From Bryobacteraceae bacterium (GTDB lineage Bacteria > Acidobacteriota > Terriglobia > Bryobacterales > Bryobacteraceae), in the NCBI GenBank assembly GCA_025924475.1, contig JAICIH010000002.1:1-54578 (forward strand): DNA of 54,578 nucleotides, written 5' to 3'. Each line of letters opens with the position of its first letter. Position 1 is the stretch's first letter. The translations under genes and the position numbers were made by a program. The notes under the pieces are model-generated. The model was given only the letters and a program-made list of their open reading frames with translations. It was not told the origin of the DNA and did no database searches. Of the stretch, positions 8,801 to 18,292 are shown one piece after another.

Positions 8801-11800
8801 CACTCGCGTCGCCCGGGAAGTCGGAACGGATGGGAAGCTGGGCGGCCAGGCAGAAGTGAAAGGAGTAGCCGGCACGTGGAAGGACCTTACGGACAACGTC
8901 AACTTCATGGCGGCCAACCTCACGACCCAGGTTCGCGGCATAGCGAAGGTTGTGACGGCCGTGGCCATGGGCGACTTGAAACGAAAGTTGGTCCTCGAGA
9001 CGAAGGGTGAGATCGCGGAGCTGGCCGACACCATCAACGGAATGATTGATACGCTCGCTACTTTTGCCGATCAGGTAACCACCGTGGCGCGCGAAGTTGG
9101 CGTAGAAGGTAAGCTCGGAGGACAAGCCCGCGTACCTGGTGCTGCCGGTATTTGGCGCGACCTCACCGACAATGTCAATCAGCTGGCGGCGAATCTCACC
9201 ACTCAGGTGCGCGCCATTGCGGACGTGGCAAATGCGGTCACTAGCGGCGACCTGACGCGGTCGATCTCGGTGGAGGCGCAGGGCGAAGTCGCGGCGCTCA
9301 AGGACAACATCAACGAAATGATTGGAACTCTGGCGGCAACCACGCGCCAGAATAAAGATCAAGATTGGCTTAAGACAAATATCGCGAGATTCACAGGCAT
9401 GCTGCAAGGCCAGCGTGACTTGCTGGCGGTCTCGAAGCTTCTATTGTCTGAGTTGACCCCGTTGGTGGACGCCCAGCACGGCACCTTCTACCTCGCTGAA
9501 TCGGCGGAGGATCAACCAGCTTTGAAGCTACTGGCTGGTTATGCGTACGACGAAACGCAAGGTGCACGCAGCCAGTTCAAGATAGGCCAAGGTTTGGTCG
9601 GCCAGTGCGCGCAGGAAAAACGGCGTATCCTCATTAACCAAGTTCCCCAGGAGTACATTCGTATCGCGTCAAGTCTAGGCGAAGCGTGCCCGTGCAGCAT
9701 CGTTGTTTTGCCGGTGCTGTTCGAAGGTGAAGCGAAAGCCGTCATTGAGTTAGCGTCATTCGAACAGTTCAGTGACATTCACTTGGCATTTCTCGATCAG
9801 ATGACGCAAAGCCTCGGCATTGTGCTCAACACAATCGCGGCGACTATGCGAACGGAAGAATTGCTGAAGCAGAGCCAGGCGCTTGCCGAACAACTGCAAA
9901 AGACAAACGCGGAATTGGAAGAAAAGGCGCAGCTCCTCGCAGAGCAGAAAACGGAGGTGGAGACCAAGAATCAGGAAGTCGAGCAGGCGAAAGCCGCGCT
10001 TGAAGAGAAAGCAGAACAACTGGCGCTCACCTCGAAGTACAAGAGTGAATTTCTGGCGAATATGAGCCACGAGCTTCGCACCCCACTCAATAACTTGCTG
10101 ATCCTTGCGCAAATGCTGGCCGAGAATGCCGAGAAGAAGCTGCTGCCAAAACAAGTGAAATACGCCGAGACGATACACAGTTCGGGTACGGATCTTTTAG
10201 CTCTCATCAATGACATTCTTGATCTCTCGAAGATCGAATCGGGCAAGATGGATGTCGAAATCGGAAGCGTCCCGTTCAGCGATCTTCGCGACTACTGCCT
10301 GCGCACCTTCCGCCACGTAGCCGATGGGAAAAATCTTGAATTCACAATCGATTTGGACCAGAGCGTCACCCAGGAGAGCATCCACACCGATGCCAAGCGC
10401 CTGCAGCAGGTGCTTAAGAATCTCCTATCGAACGCGTTGAAATTCACCGCGCGCGGATTCGTCCGCCTTCGCATGGAACGCGCCAGGGCCGGTTGGAGCG
10501 CGAGCCATCCGGTGCTTAATCGCGCCAAGGACGTTATCGCATTCTCGGTAGCCGATACCGGCATCGGGATTCCGCACGAAAAGCAGAGGATCATCTTTGA
10601 AGCTTTCCAACAGGCGGATGGAACCACCAACCGCAAGTACGGCGGCACGGGTCTGGGATTATCGATCAGTCGAGAACTGGCGCGCCTGTTAGGCGGCGAA
10701 ATCCGCCTGCAAAGCGCGCCCGAAATGGGCAGTACATTTACCTTGTATTTACCCCAGGTCTACGCCGCGTTTCCGCAGGTCGGAAAGGCCGATGTGCTCC
10801 GCGCCGACGGATCTATTTCTGAAATCTCAAAGACTTTGATGATGAGCGCGCCGGGTACGCCGCTCTCTGGTTTCCCGGATTCAGGACCGGCGGAAACCGC
10901 GCTCGACGTGATCCTTCCGACTCCTGTCTCGACAACTGCTGCGCTCGTTGAAGATCTGGCGATAGATGACGACCGCAACGTTATTCAGCCTGACGATCCG
11001 GTGCTGCTCATCGTGGAAGATGACATCACCTTTGCTCGGATTCTCCTCGATCTGGCGCATGAGAAGAATCTCAAGGCGTTGATTGCGTTGCGTGGAAGCG
11101 CCGCTCTGGCATTGGCTCGAGAATACAAGCCCGGTGCAGTAACGTTGGACATCAATATGCCCGACATGGCGGGCTGGACGATTCTCGACCGATTGAAGTA
11201 CGACCCGGCCACCCGGCACATTCCCGTGCACATCATTTCCGGAGATGAGGATCGCCGTCGAGGGCTGGCGCTCGGCGCCATGACATATCTTGAGAAATCG
11301 ACGGATCGTAAATTTCTAGAACGGGCATTCGCAGCCATCGAGAAATCAGCGCGGCGGCGGATCAAGAGACTGCTTTTGGTTGCCTCCGACGACATGCGGC
11401 GCGCTAACATGCGCCAGTTGATCGAGGCTCGCGATCTGGAAATTATCGAGGCTTCGAGCGGCGGAGAAGCGATGGGAATTCTGAAGCAGATGCATCTCGA
11501 TTCCGTGATTATCGACTTGCGGCTTCCGGGCATTCCGCCAATTCAGTTGGTCGAGGAGATGCGCGCGGCAGCGGACCCCGAGCCTTTGCCAATTGTTCTT
11601 TACGGAAAACGTAAGCTCACATCGAAAGAGGAAGTCGACGTGCGGCGTCTACAGCGGGACATGACTCTCAGGCACGCTCAATCGCGAGAGGCATTGCTGC
11701 ATCTGACTGCGCTGCTGCTTCACCGGGCGGATCTGGACCTCTCCGATGAACAACGCGAAACCTTGGCCAGAGTGCGCAGAAGTGACGATGCCCTGGTGAG

Positions 11801-12200
11801 CAAGAAAGTGCTCGTTATCGATGACGATTTACGTAACATCTTTGCGCTAACTAGCGTGCTCGAGCAACACGGGCTGCACGTGTTTCACGCTGAGAATGGA
11901 CGGGCCGGCATCGAGATTTTGCGCAATACACCGGATGTGGACGCCGTACTGATGGACATCATGATGCCGGAAATGGATGGTTACGACACCACGCGCGCCA
12001 TCCGCCTAATTCCCGAGTTCCGTTCATTGCCGATCATTGCGCTAACCGCCAAGGCCATGAAAGGCGACCGCGAAAAGTGTCTCCAGGCAGGAGCATCGGA
12101 CTATGTAACCAAACCTGTGGATTTGGAACATTTGTTTTCTGTGTTGCGTGTATGGATTTCTCGCAACCATGAACGGTCGCGATCCCTGGCGATAGGATAA
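5847..12200 (+). CDS. Soluble poly-HAMP hybrid histidine kinase with GAF and three receiver domains
   Basis: ATG 5847 is chosen because GAGAGGAG lies just upstream; an in-frame ATG at 5763 would add 28 unlikely residues. The product is 2117 residues with no signal peptide or membrane segment. Order: a divergent HAMP-like unit (~1-143); eleven 92-residue HAMP-type repeats (144-1155); GAF (~1190-1335); coiled coil (~1337-1400); HisKA with H1408 in [15 protein letters not shown]; HATPase (N box near 1525, [15 protein letters not shown]); receiver 1 with D1768; a degenerate receiver 2 (ASDD acidic patch, LYGK instead of the T/S site, no clear Lys); canonical receiver 3 with D2037. The repeat length and soluble layout match fungal group III (Nik1/Os-1) osmosensor kinases, though with about twice the usual repeats. 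The signal is unknown. Confidence 0.95.
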   Translation: MTADFAPETLDPSLLLSTLIAFKEGDFSARMPVDQTGLAGKVNDTLNEIFRMNARMASEFARISTAVGKEGRIGQRASLGPVSGAWADCVDSVNSLIGDLVQPSTEVARVIGAVAKGDLSQTMALEVDGRALKGEFLHTARVVNTMVDQLSSFASEVTRVAREVGTEGILGGQADVRGVGGVWKDLTDSVNSMAGNLTAQVRNIAGVTTAVANGDLSRKITVQVRGEILELKDTINTMVDQLSSFASEVTRVAREVGTEGKLGGQADVKGVAGVWKDLTESVNSMAGNLTNQVRNIAGVTTAVAKGDLSTKITVDARGEILELKNTINIMVDQLNSFASEVTRVAREVGTEGKLGGQADVKGVAGVWKDLTESVNSMAGNLTNQVRNIAGVTTAVAKGDLSTKITVDARGEILELKNTINIMVDQLNSFASEVTRVAREVGTEGKLGGQADVKGVGGVWKDLTESVNSMAGNLTAQVRNIAEVTTAVANGDLSRKITVDVRGEILELKNTINTMVDQLNAFAGEVTRVAREVGTEGALGGQADVRGVGGVWKDLTDSVNSMAGNLTAQVRNIAEVTTAVANGDLSRKITVDVRGEIFELKNTINIMVDQLNAFAGEVTRVAREVGTEGKLGGQAVVKGVGGVWKDLTDSVNSMASNLTNQVRNIAEVTTAVARGDLSRKITVQVRGEILELKDTINTMVDQLSSFASEVTRVAREVGTEGKLGGQADVKGVAGTWRDLTESVNSMGGNLTAQVRNIADVTTAVAKGDLSRKITVEVRGEILELKNTINTMVDQLNAFASEVTRVAKEVGTEGKLGGQAEVKGVAGTWKDLTESVNWMAGNLTNQVRNIAEVTTAVAKGDLSRKITVDARGEILELKDTINTMVDQLSSFASEVTRVAREVGTEGRLGGQADVYGVAGTWKDLTESVNSMAGNLTAQVRNIAQVTTAVANGDLSRKITVDVRGEILELKNTINTMVDQLNSFASEVTRVAREVGTDGKLGGQAEVKGVAGTWKDLTDNVNFMAANLTTQVRGIAKVVTAVAMGDLKRKLVLETKGEIAELADTINGMIDTLATFADQVTTVAREVGVEGKLGGQARVPGAAGIWRDLTDNVNQLAANLTTQVRAIADVANAVTSGDLTRSISVEAQGEVAALKDNINEMIGTLAATTRQNKDQDWLKTNIARFTGMLQGQRDLLAVSKLLLSELTPLVDAQHGTFYLAESAEDQPALKLLAGYAYDETQGARSQFKIGQGLVGQCAQEKRRILINQVPQEYIRIASSLGEACPCSIVVLPVLFEGEAKAVIELASFEQFSDIHLAFLDQMTQSLGIVLNTIAATMRTEELLKQSQALAEQLQKTNAELEEKAQLLAEQKTEVETKNQEVEQAKAALEEKAEQLALTSKYKSEFLANMSHELRTPLNNLLILAQMLAENAEKKLLPKQVKYAETIHSSGTDLLALINDILDLSKIESGKMDVEIGSVPFSDLRDYCLRTFRHVADGKNLEFTIDLDQSVTQESIHTDAKRLQQVLKNLLSNALKFTARGFVRLRMERARAGWSASHPVLNRAKDVIAFSVADTGIGIPHEKQRIIFEAFQQADGTTNRKYGGTGLGLSISRELARLLGGEIRLQSAPEMGSTFTLYLPQVYAAFPQVGKADVLRADGSISEISKTLMMSAPGTPLSGFPDSGPAETALDVILPTPVSTTAALVEDLAIDDDRNVIQPDDPVLLIVEDDITFARILLDLAHEKNLKALIALRGSAALALAREYKPGAVTLDINMPDMAGWTILDRLKYDPATRHIPVHIISGDEDRRRGLALGAMTYLEKSTDRKFLERAFAAIEKSARRRIKRLLLVASDDMRRANMRQLIEARDLEIIEASSGGEAMGILKQMHLDSVIIDLRLPGIPPIQLVEEMRAAADPEPLPIVLYGKRKLTSKEEVDVRRLQRDMTLRHAQSREALLHLTALLLHRADLDLSDEQRETLARVRRSDDALVSKKVLVIDDDLRNIFALTSVLEQHGLHVFHAENGRAGIEILRNTPDVDAVLMDIMMPEMDGYDTTRAIRLIPEFRSLPIIALTAKAMKGDREKCLQAGASDYVTKPVDLEHLFSVLRVWISRNHERSRSLAIG
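6276..9311 (+). repeat. Eleven tandem 276-bp (92-codon) HAMP repeats inside the kinase gene
   Basis: Units begin at 6276, 6552, 6828, 7104, 7380, 7656, 7932, 8208, 8484, 8760 and 9036, all exactly 276 bases with no indels. Each unit encodes N-x-M-V-D-Q-L..., then [26 protein letters not shown], TTAVAxGDLS and RGEILELK. Neighbouring units are close to identical in protein but differ at many third codon positions, so they are held by selection and are not a fresh expansion. The last two units are more diverged ([18 protein letters not shown]). Confidence 0.97.
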
Positions 12201-12210
12201 CGGAAAGGCC

Positions 12211-12225
12211 ATGCGCATTAATTAA
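12211..12225 (+). other. Four-codon minicistron abutting the second kinase gene
   Basis: Between the two kinase genes the sequence reads ATG CGC ATT AAT TAA (12211-12225), and the TAA is immediately followed by the ATG of the next gene at 12226. GGAAAGG at 12202-12208 precedes the tiny frame, while the kinase ATG itself has no Shine-Dalgarno at normal spacing. Translation may therefore load at the minicistron and reinitiate on the kinase. The sequence is seen; the role is inference. Confidence 0.3.
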
Positions 12226-13893
12226 ATGAAACGGGAGCAATCGATCGCCGGGCCAGCCATTGCCGCACGCGCCCAAAGCGAAGTTCCGGTCTCGACAGCA
12301 AAGAAGGTGAAGATACTGCTTGTCGATGACGCGCCGGACAATCTCGTGTCCCTGGGAGCGGCGCTCGATACTCTTAGCGAAGAGCTCGTTTATGCTCGAT
12401 CCGGCAAGGAGGCTCTGCGGCACCTTCTGGAAGATGACTTCGCGGCCATTCTGCTGGATGTGAAAATGCCCGACATGGACGGTTTTGAAACCGCCGAGCT
12501 GATCCGAAGCAGGCCAAAGTCGCGACATACACCGATCCTCTTCCTGACAGGTTTTAAAAACGAGGAGCACCTTTTTCGCGGCTATGATCTCGGCGCGGTC
12601 GATTACCTCTTCAAGCCGATCGTACCCGAGGTGCTCAGAAGCAAAGTGGCCGTTTTTGTGGAACTCAGCCGGCGCGCGGATCAACTGCAAGAACAGGCAA
12701 AACTGCTCGCCGGCCAAACAGCCACACTGCAAAAGGCCGAACAGCGCTTCCGGCACTTGCTCGAGGCCGCTCCGGATGCCATGGTGATTTGCCGCGAGGA
12801 TGGCGAAATAGTCCTTGTCAACACGCGAACCGAATCAATGCTTGGTCATTCTCGCGAGGAGCTCCTCGGTCAGCATATTAGGCTGCTTGTACCCGAGTGG
12901 ACCTATGATTTACCGTGGCCGCTCGACGAGGACACCGTTGCCGATCCGGCGCCGCCAGTGATCCCTCGGGAGCTGAATGCAATCCACCGCGACGGCCGTA
13001 GCATTCCGATTGAAATCAGCGCCAGCCCGCTCGAAGTAGATGAAGGCCTGCTGATTACGAGTGCTATTCGGGACATAAGTGAGCGAAAAAAAACGGAGCA
13101 GGCGCGCGCCAAGGCAGAGGAAAAAGTGCGCCTGCTGAACTCTTACCTGGAGGAGTTAAACGGGCACTTGGAGCAACGCGTCTTAGAGCGCACTGAAGAA
13201 TTACGGAGGTCCAATGAGGAACTGGCGGAATTTGCCTATGTCGCCTCTCACGATTTACAGGAGCCGTTGCGAACAGTCTCCGTTTACACCGAGTTGCTCG
13301 CCCGGCACTACGGAAGCGTGCTAAAGGAGAATGGCGATGCACCGATGTTCATGGGGTTTATAACGGAAAGCGCGCAAAGGATGGAATACCTGATCAGAGA
13401 TCTTCTGCAATTCTCACAAATCGATTGTCCAGCGGTGGAGCAACTCACCTTTATCAGTTCCGAAAGCAGCTTTAACGAAGCAGTTGCAAATTTGAAGACG
13501 AGCATCGACGAGCACTCGGCGACGATCACCCACGATCCTCTGCCGCAGGTGAAATGCGATCCGATTCAGCTCACCCGCCTCTTTCAGAATTTAATCAGTA
13601 ATGCGATCAAATATCGGAAGCCGGACCAACCTCCGCTAATCCATGTATCTGCCTGTTTAAGCGGCCACGACCGGCTTTTTTCCATTGCGGACAATGGCAT
13701 CGGTATTGAACCTCAGTATGCCGAAAAAGTATTCGGCATTTTCAAACGGCTACACGGCCGGGAGAATCCTGGCACAGGGATCGGTCTGGCCATCTGTAGA
13801 AAAATCCTAGCTCGCCATGGCGGACGAATCTGGGTGGAGTCGCAATTGGGCGCTGGCGCCACCTTTCATTTCACCTTGCCAGAACACAGATGA
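12226..13893 (+). CDS. Hybrid sensor kinase: receiver-PAS-HisKA-HATPase
   Basis: 555 residues, no membrane segment. An N-terminal receiver (~28-145) has VDDAPDN, phospho-acceptor D78 in LLDVKMPDMDG, FLTGF and LFKPI. A short coiled coil follows, then a PAS domain (~175-290, RHLLEAAPDAMVI... ISERKKTEQ), a second coiled coil, a HisKA domain with H342 in YVASHDLQEPLRTV (the phytochrome-like DLQEPL type) and an HATPase with NLISNAIKY, DNGIGIE and GTGIGLAI. A receiver placed before the sensor lets an upstream kinase or phosphotransfer partner control it, so it may take phosphate from the giant kinase 25 bases upstream. Its stop overlaps the next ATG (ATGA). Confidence 0.93.
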   Translation: MKREQSIAGPAIAARAQSEVPVSTAKKVKILLVDDAPDNLVSLGAALDTLSEELVYARSGKEALRHLLEDDFAAILLDVKMPDMDGFETAELIRSRPKSRHTPILFLTGFKNEEHLFRGYDLGAVDYLFKPIVPEVLRSKVAVFVELSRRADQLQEQAKLLAGQTATLQKAEQRFRHLLEAAPDAMVICREDGEIVLVNTRTESMLGHSREELLGQHIRLLVPEWTYDLPWPLDEDTVADPAPPVIPRELNAIHRDGRSIPIEISASPLEVDEGLLITSAIRDISERKKTEQARAKAEEKVRLLNSYLEELNGHLEQRVLERTEELRRSNEELAEFAYVASHDLQEPLRTVSVYTELLARHYGSVLKENGDAPMFMGFITESAQRMEYLIRDLLQFSQIDCPAVEQLTFISSESSFNEAVANLKTSIDEHSATITHDPLPQVKCDPIQLTRLFQNLISNAIKYRKPDQPPLIHVSACLSGHDRLFSIADNGIGIEPQYAEKVFGIFKRLHGRENPGTGIGLAICRKILARHGGRIWVESQLGAGATFHFTLPEHR

Positions 13894-14279
13894 ATATAGG
13901 CGAGGAAGAAATCTACCGCTTTATCCTCAACCAGATCGATTCGGTACCACAGATGGAGGCCTTGCTGCTGGTTTGGGAGAGCCGACCCAAGAAGTGGGCA
14001 GAAAACGAGATTGCGGAGCGGCTGTATATCGGCATCGATGCGGTCAGGAACATCATGCAAGAATTGGTGCGCCGCCGCCTGCTCGCCGCGGATACGCAAC
14101 AATCGGCGAAACAGTACTTCTACGAATCGAAGCCTGAAGATTTAGACGGCCTGATCGAAGCGGTGGCCGCCACATACCGGCGCGATCTGGTTCGCGTATC
14201 CACGTTCATTCATACGAAAGCGTCCTCCGCCGTGCGGGACTTTGCGAGAGCTTTCAAATTCACAAAGGAGCGGGATTGA
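13890..14279 (+). CDS. Small winged-helix-like protein in the kinase operon
   Basis: 129 residues, soluble. The first ~70 residues read as a helix-turn-helix/winged fold (LLLVWESRPKKWAENEIAERLYI, then a recognition-like helix AVRNIMQELVRRRLLAA and a YFY wing), and the C-terminal half is helical with a basic end (ARAFKFTKERD). No assigned function. I recall similar proteins beside small membrane-protein pairs in other phyla, but this was not checked. Start ATG overlaps the stop of the hybrid kinase, so the two are co-translated. It may be the DNA-binding output or an adaptor of the kinases; the protein could also be a non-DNA-binding wing. Confidence 0.75.
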   Translation: MNIGEEEIYRFILNQIDSVPQMEALLLVWESRPKKWAENEIAERLYIGIDAVRNIMQELVRRRLLAADTQQSAKQYFYESKPEDLDGLIEAVAATYRRDLVRVSTFIHTKASSAVRDFARAFKFTKERD

Positions 14280-14280
14280 A

Positions 14281-14538
14281 ATGGAAAAGACGATTTATGC
14301 TCTTCGTGCGCTGACGACGTTGCTATGCGCCATGCTGCTCTTATCTCGATACGCCCGCGTGAAGCAGCGCTTGCTGCTCTGGAGCGGTCTGTGCTTTTGC
14401 GGATTGGCCCTGTCCAATGTGCTTGTATTTATAGACCTGGTCCTCGTGCCCACAGTAGATCTCTTCCTGTGGCGGCTCGCGACGGGAATAGTTGGAATGG
14501 CATTCCTGCTGTACGGCCTTATTTTGGAGAGGTACTAA
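14281..14538 (+). CDS. Small membrane protein, DUF5985-like (first of a pair)
   Basis: 85 residues with three hydrophobic segments: an N-terminal one (LTTLLCAMLLLSRYA), a central one (WSGLCFCGLALSNVLVFIDLVL) and a C-terminal one (LATGIVGMAFLLYGLILE). Basic RVKQR lies between the first two. The start at 14281 is preferred over an upstream in-frame start at 14242 because AAAGGAG at 14263 precedes it and the upstream start overlaps the neighbour. The pattern resembles the DUF5985 family; the name is from memory. The operon position suggests a membrane link for the otherwise soluble kinases. Confidence 0.7.
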   Translation: MEKTIYALRALTTLLCAMLLLSRYARVKQRLLLWSGLCFCGLALSNVLVFIDLVLVPTVDLFLWRLATGIVGMAFLLYGLILERY

Positions 14539-14542
14539 ATCG

Positions 14543-14806
14543 ATGATTCCGGGATTTCTGCTAGGCGTCCTCGCCACGATGTTTGTCGCTGCCGGCCTCT
14601 TTTTCCTAAGGTTCTGGATCGAGACTCGCGATTCTTTTTTCCTCGCCTTCGCAGCCTCCTTCACTATCGAAGGTTTGAGTCGAGTTGCTGTTTTGTTTCA
14701 ACCGCGGCCCAATGAAAGTAGTCCGTGGATCTATGCGATTAGGCTCTTGGCGTCCCTGCTCATTCTCGCGGCGATCCTCAAGAAGAACTATGGAAAAGAT
14801 GGATGA
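14543..14806 (+). CDS. Small membrane protein, partner of the preceding DUF5985-like gene
   Basis: 87 residues with three hydrophobic segments: PGFLLGVLATMFVAAGLFFL, FFLAFAASFTIEGLSRVAVL and IYAIRLLASLLILAAIL. A conserved-looking LFFLRFWIETRD motif follows the first. ATG 14543 is 4 bases after the previous stop; a start inside the previous gene (14492) is rejected. The two small proteins have complementary topology and probably form a complex. Function unknown. This is the last gene of the kinase operon; the next gene is convergent. Confidence 0.7.
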   Translation: MIPGFLLGVLATMFVAAGLFFLRFWIETRDSFFLAFAASFTIEGLSRVAVLFQPRPNESSPWIYAIRLLASLLILAAILKKNYGKDG

Positions 14807-14924
14807 CCTGCCATATTGTGATCCCAATCCCACTCTCAACAAACGGCCCAAAATGCCGCGCCAACTTTAGGACCCGGATGGCCGCTAGCCCACGAACGTA
14901 AGGTTTTGCATCCTTCGCAGGTAC

Positions 14925-15347
14925 TTAAATGCGCCAGTAATCGCCGCGCCAGTTTTGAATCGCTTCTTTGATCTGTCTGGCGGTCCAACGCCCCGCGGCA
15001 GCCTGTTGCGCCAGCGCCGCCGCTTCTTCATCCGCTGCAAAGCGCAGCGCAATCCATTGGGCTTCGGTCAGCTCCGGAACTTTACCGCAGAGCCGCTCGA
15101 GGCGCAGCCTCTCTTCGAGCCGGATCACGCGGTCCTGCACCTTCAAGGCATAGGGCCGCATCCGGAGAGCCATCATAATCAGCAATACCGCGATTACCAC
15201 GAACATGGCCGGCTCGCTCCCTATATGCCGCACGAAATGCACTATCGTCCAGATCAGGAATAAAACCAACCCCGGAAACAGCGTGAAGTGAAACAACGGA
15301 TCGAAACGTCTGTGGTTGGCGTATGTCTGCGAAACTCTTTCACTCAT
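14925..15347 (-). CDS. DUF6526 family membrane protein
   Basis: 140 residues. QTYANHRRFDPLFHF at the N-terminus, two membrane helices (residues ~22-60), then YALKVQDRVIRLEERLRLERL and an IALRFAADEE helix, ending IKEAIQNWRGDYWRI. This ordered set matches the DUF6526 family, which has no assigned function. It follows the aldo/keto reductase by 22 bases on the same strand and is probably the distal gene of the Xre-RES-reductase string. The 118 bases between it and the convergent kinase operon hold no clear terminator. Confidence 0.82.
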   Translation of the reverse strand: MSERVSQTYANHRRFDPLFHFTLFPGLVLFLIWTIVHFVRHIGSEPAMFVVIAVLLIMMALRMRPYALKVQDRVIRLEERLRLERLCGKVPELTEAQWIALRFAADEEAAALAQQAAAGRWTARQIKEAIQNWRGDYWRI

Positions 15348-15369
15348 GATTTTTGCCCTTCACCCCATC

Positions 15370-16365
<996 letters not shown>

Positions 16366-16824
16366 CTACCGGAACATCCGCTCATCGTATCGAAACGGCT
16401 TGGGCGGCGAAACCGCAACTTTCGCGAAATCCGGATGTGCCGGATTGAGCAAAACATTCCATTCGCCTTCCACAGCCGCCGACGGAACTACCAGCGCTAC
16501 CGATTTTTTAGAGCGCGCCCAATCCGTCCCGAGCTGCTGCAGATTCCGATTATCGATTCTGCGCCAATCGGAAGGCAACTCCTCGATGGCGAGCTTGTCG
16601 CGGCGCAATGCATCCGGAATTTTGGCCAGTACCGAGACCAGGTCGTCCGGTGCGGCGCTTGGGTCGAGATGGACAAAGAATTCGATGGCGGCCAGTGCCA
16701 GCGAAGTGGACGTGTATACCATTGGCACGCCGGCGAAGTTCCATCGTCCTTCGAAGAGCCTTGCGCCTTCGCCTGAAAGTGCCGAACCGGCGAACCTGGC
16801 CTTCGAGAGCCGCCAGACGTGCAT
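16366..16824 (-). CDS. RES-family toxin (NAD+ phosphorylase type)
   Basis: 152 residues. The RES fold is recognised from MHVWRLSKARF (conserved Arg), EGRWN (glycine, arginine, tryptophan, asparagine), VYTSTSLALAAIEFFVH with the conserved Glu, and WNVLLNP near residue 125. Known RES toxins such as MbcT degrade NAD+ by phosphorolysis and stop growth. The start codon shares one base with the stop of the upstream Xre gene (TGATG), the usual antitoxin-then-toxin order for xre-res systems. It appears intact. Confidence 0.88.
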   Translation of the reverse strand: MHVWRLSKARFAGSALSGEGARLFEGRWNFAGVPMVYTSTSLALAAIEFFVHLDPSAAPDDLVSVLAKIPDALRRDKLAIEELPSDWRRIDNRNLQQLGTDWARSKKSVALVVPSAAVEGEWNVLLNPAHPDFAKVAVSPPKPFRYDERMFR

Positions 16825-17273
16825 CAGCTATAAACGCCGTAAGCAATGCGGCCCAGTACCTGCTCGACCGAGCGGACGCCCGCGTCGGTATCCAGCCGAT
16901 CGAACGGGCGCTCGCCTTCCAGAGCGCGGTTCGGCGTTTGCAGCCAGCGCCCAGCCTTGTCCATGCCGCCGAGCGTGTCCTTGGCCAGCGCGAGCACACG
17001 CGCGAGCCTCACCATCCGGTCCGATTCCTCGGCGGTGAGCCGCGCGTTAATCGTCACGCGGCGGCTGAGAGTCCGTTCGGAGATGCCGAGGAGCCTGGCG
17101 ACCGCGACGCGATGCACGGCCAGGCTATGGGCAATGGCGCTAAGAATCGCCACCGGCAGCCCCGCGCGTGTAAGTTCCATCAGGTCGGAGGATGTCTCGA
17201 TTTTTCTTTTGAGCGCTTTTTTGCCGCCCAGCACTTCAGCGATCGCCGCAACCGTCATTCCGCCACCTGACAT
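16824..17273 (-). CDS. Xre/MbcA/ParS-family antitoxin of the RES pair
   Basis: 149 residues. A helical N-terminal region with a helix-turn-helix (VARLLGISERTLSRRVT near residues 58-75) is followed by the C-terminal toxin-binding domain (DUF2384): RLARVLALAKDTLGG, AGRWLQTPNRALEGERPFDRL, then a Gly/Arg end. This type blocks the RES active site and represses its own promoter as a complex, so the promoter region 17274-17425 shared with the divergent esterase is probably its operator. ATG 17273 is used; ATG at codon 6 is an alternative. Confidence 0.88.
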   Translation of the reverse strand: MSGGGMTVAAIAEVLGGKKALKRKIETSSDLMELTRAGLPVAILSAIAHSLAVHRVAVARLLGISERTLSRRVTINARLTAEESDRMVRLARVLALAKDTLGGMDKAGRWLQTPNRALEGERPFDRLDTDAGVRSVEQVLGRIAYGVYS

Positions 17274-17425
17274 TTATTATGACGCCATATGGCAGGCCTC
17301 ACAATGCGCCGGGAGCGTTAGGCTCTCCAGTGACCGAGAGCTTCAGCCGCAGGCGCAAGCTGATGTCAGAGGTAAGATGGTCCGCGGAGCTGCCCCCGCG
17401 GCTAGCGGCTGATTGCTGCAACGTC

Positions 17426-18289
17426 ATGATCGCTTTTAAATTTCTGATTCTTCTGTTGCCCGCCAGTCTGTTAGCCGCGCAAACGGCCACCGATCTTGCG
17501 AGTACTACCGCCACCAAGACGATCCGATTGTGGGAAGGAGCCGCGCCCGGAGCGCTCGGCAACGCCGACGCCGATATCCCGACGCTCACCTGGTATCGGC
17601 CAGCGAGCAATACCAGCGATACGGCCGTGATTGTCGCCCCGGGCGGCAGCTACCATGCCTTGGCGAGCAACCACGAGGGCCGGCAGGTTGCGAATTTCCT
17701 GAATGCGGCGGGGGTTACCGCGTTTGTGTTGAAGTATCGTCTGGGCCCGCGTTATCATCACCCTGTCGAACTCGGAGACGCACAGCGCGCCATCAGCCTG
17801 GTCCGTTCCCGCGCTAAAGAATTCGGTGTCGCGGAGAATCGCATCGGCATCATGGGCTTTTCCGCCGGAGGCCATCTTGCTTCCTCTGTCTCCACGCACT
17901 ATGACGCGGCCAGCAGGCCGGACTTCGCCATCCTCGTTTATCCGGTGATTTCGCTCACTGCGCCCTATACGCACCAAGGCTCGCTGCACAACCTGCTCGG
18001 CAATACGCCCGATCCGAAACTGGCACATGAACTTTCGAGCGAGTTGCAAGTGACGGCCAACACGCCGCCCACATTTCTGTTCTCGACCAGCGCCGATACG
18101 ACAGTACCGCCGGAAAACAGCGTCGCCTACTATCTTGCTCTGCACAAAGCGGGCGTGCCCGCCGAGCTCCATATTTTCCAGAATGGGCCGCACGGAGTCG
18201 GCCTGGCTCTCGGCGACCCGGCGCTTTCCGTTTGGCCCACGTTGCTGCTCGATTGGCTCAGGCTGCGCGGCTTACTCACCAAGCCTTGA
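17426..18289 (+). CDS. Secreted alpha/beta-hydrolase (esterase/acetylxylan esterase-like)
   Basis: The 287-residue form starts at ATG 17426, which gives a clean signal peptide (FLILLLPASLLAAQ); a longer in-frame start at 17279 would put 49 unlikely residues in front. Alpha/beta-hydrolase features: VIVAPGGSYHALA oxyanion strand, nucleophile elbow GFSAGG with Ser146, acid Asp in STSADTTVP and His in NGPHGVG. The class includes polysaccharide deacetylating esterases (BD-FAE type); the substrate is inferred. It is convergent with the beta-helix lectin gene, 3 bases apart, both extracellular and possibly acting on plant or microbial glycans. Confidence 0.87.
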   Translation: MIAFKFLILLLPASLLAAQTATDLASTTATKTIRLWEGAAPGALGNADADIPTLTWYRPASNTSDTAVIVAPGGSYHALASNHEGRQVANFLNAAGVTAFVLKYRLGPRYHHPVELGDAQRAISLVRSRAKEFGVAENRIGIMGFSAGGHLASSVSTHYDAASRPDFAILVYPVISLTAPYTHQGSLHNLLGNTPDPKLAHELSSELQVTANTPPTFLFSTSADTTVPPENSVAYYLALHKAGVPAELHIFQNGPHGVGLALGDPALSVWPTLLLDWLRLRGLLTKP

Positions 18290-18292
18290 GTT

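Noticed and set aside
6276..9311. Regular direct repeats that might suggest a CRISPR array or satellite
   Set aside because: The 276-base period is in frame, encodes a known HAMP-type fold and has no spacers.
14807..14924. Possible terminator between convergent operons
   Set aside because: No convincing GC stem with a T run could be found by eye.
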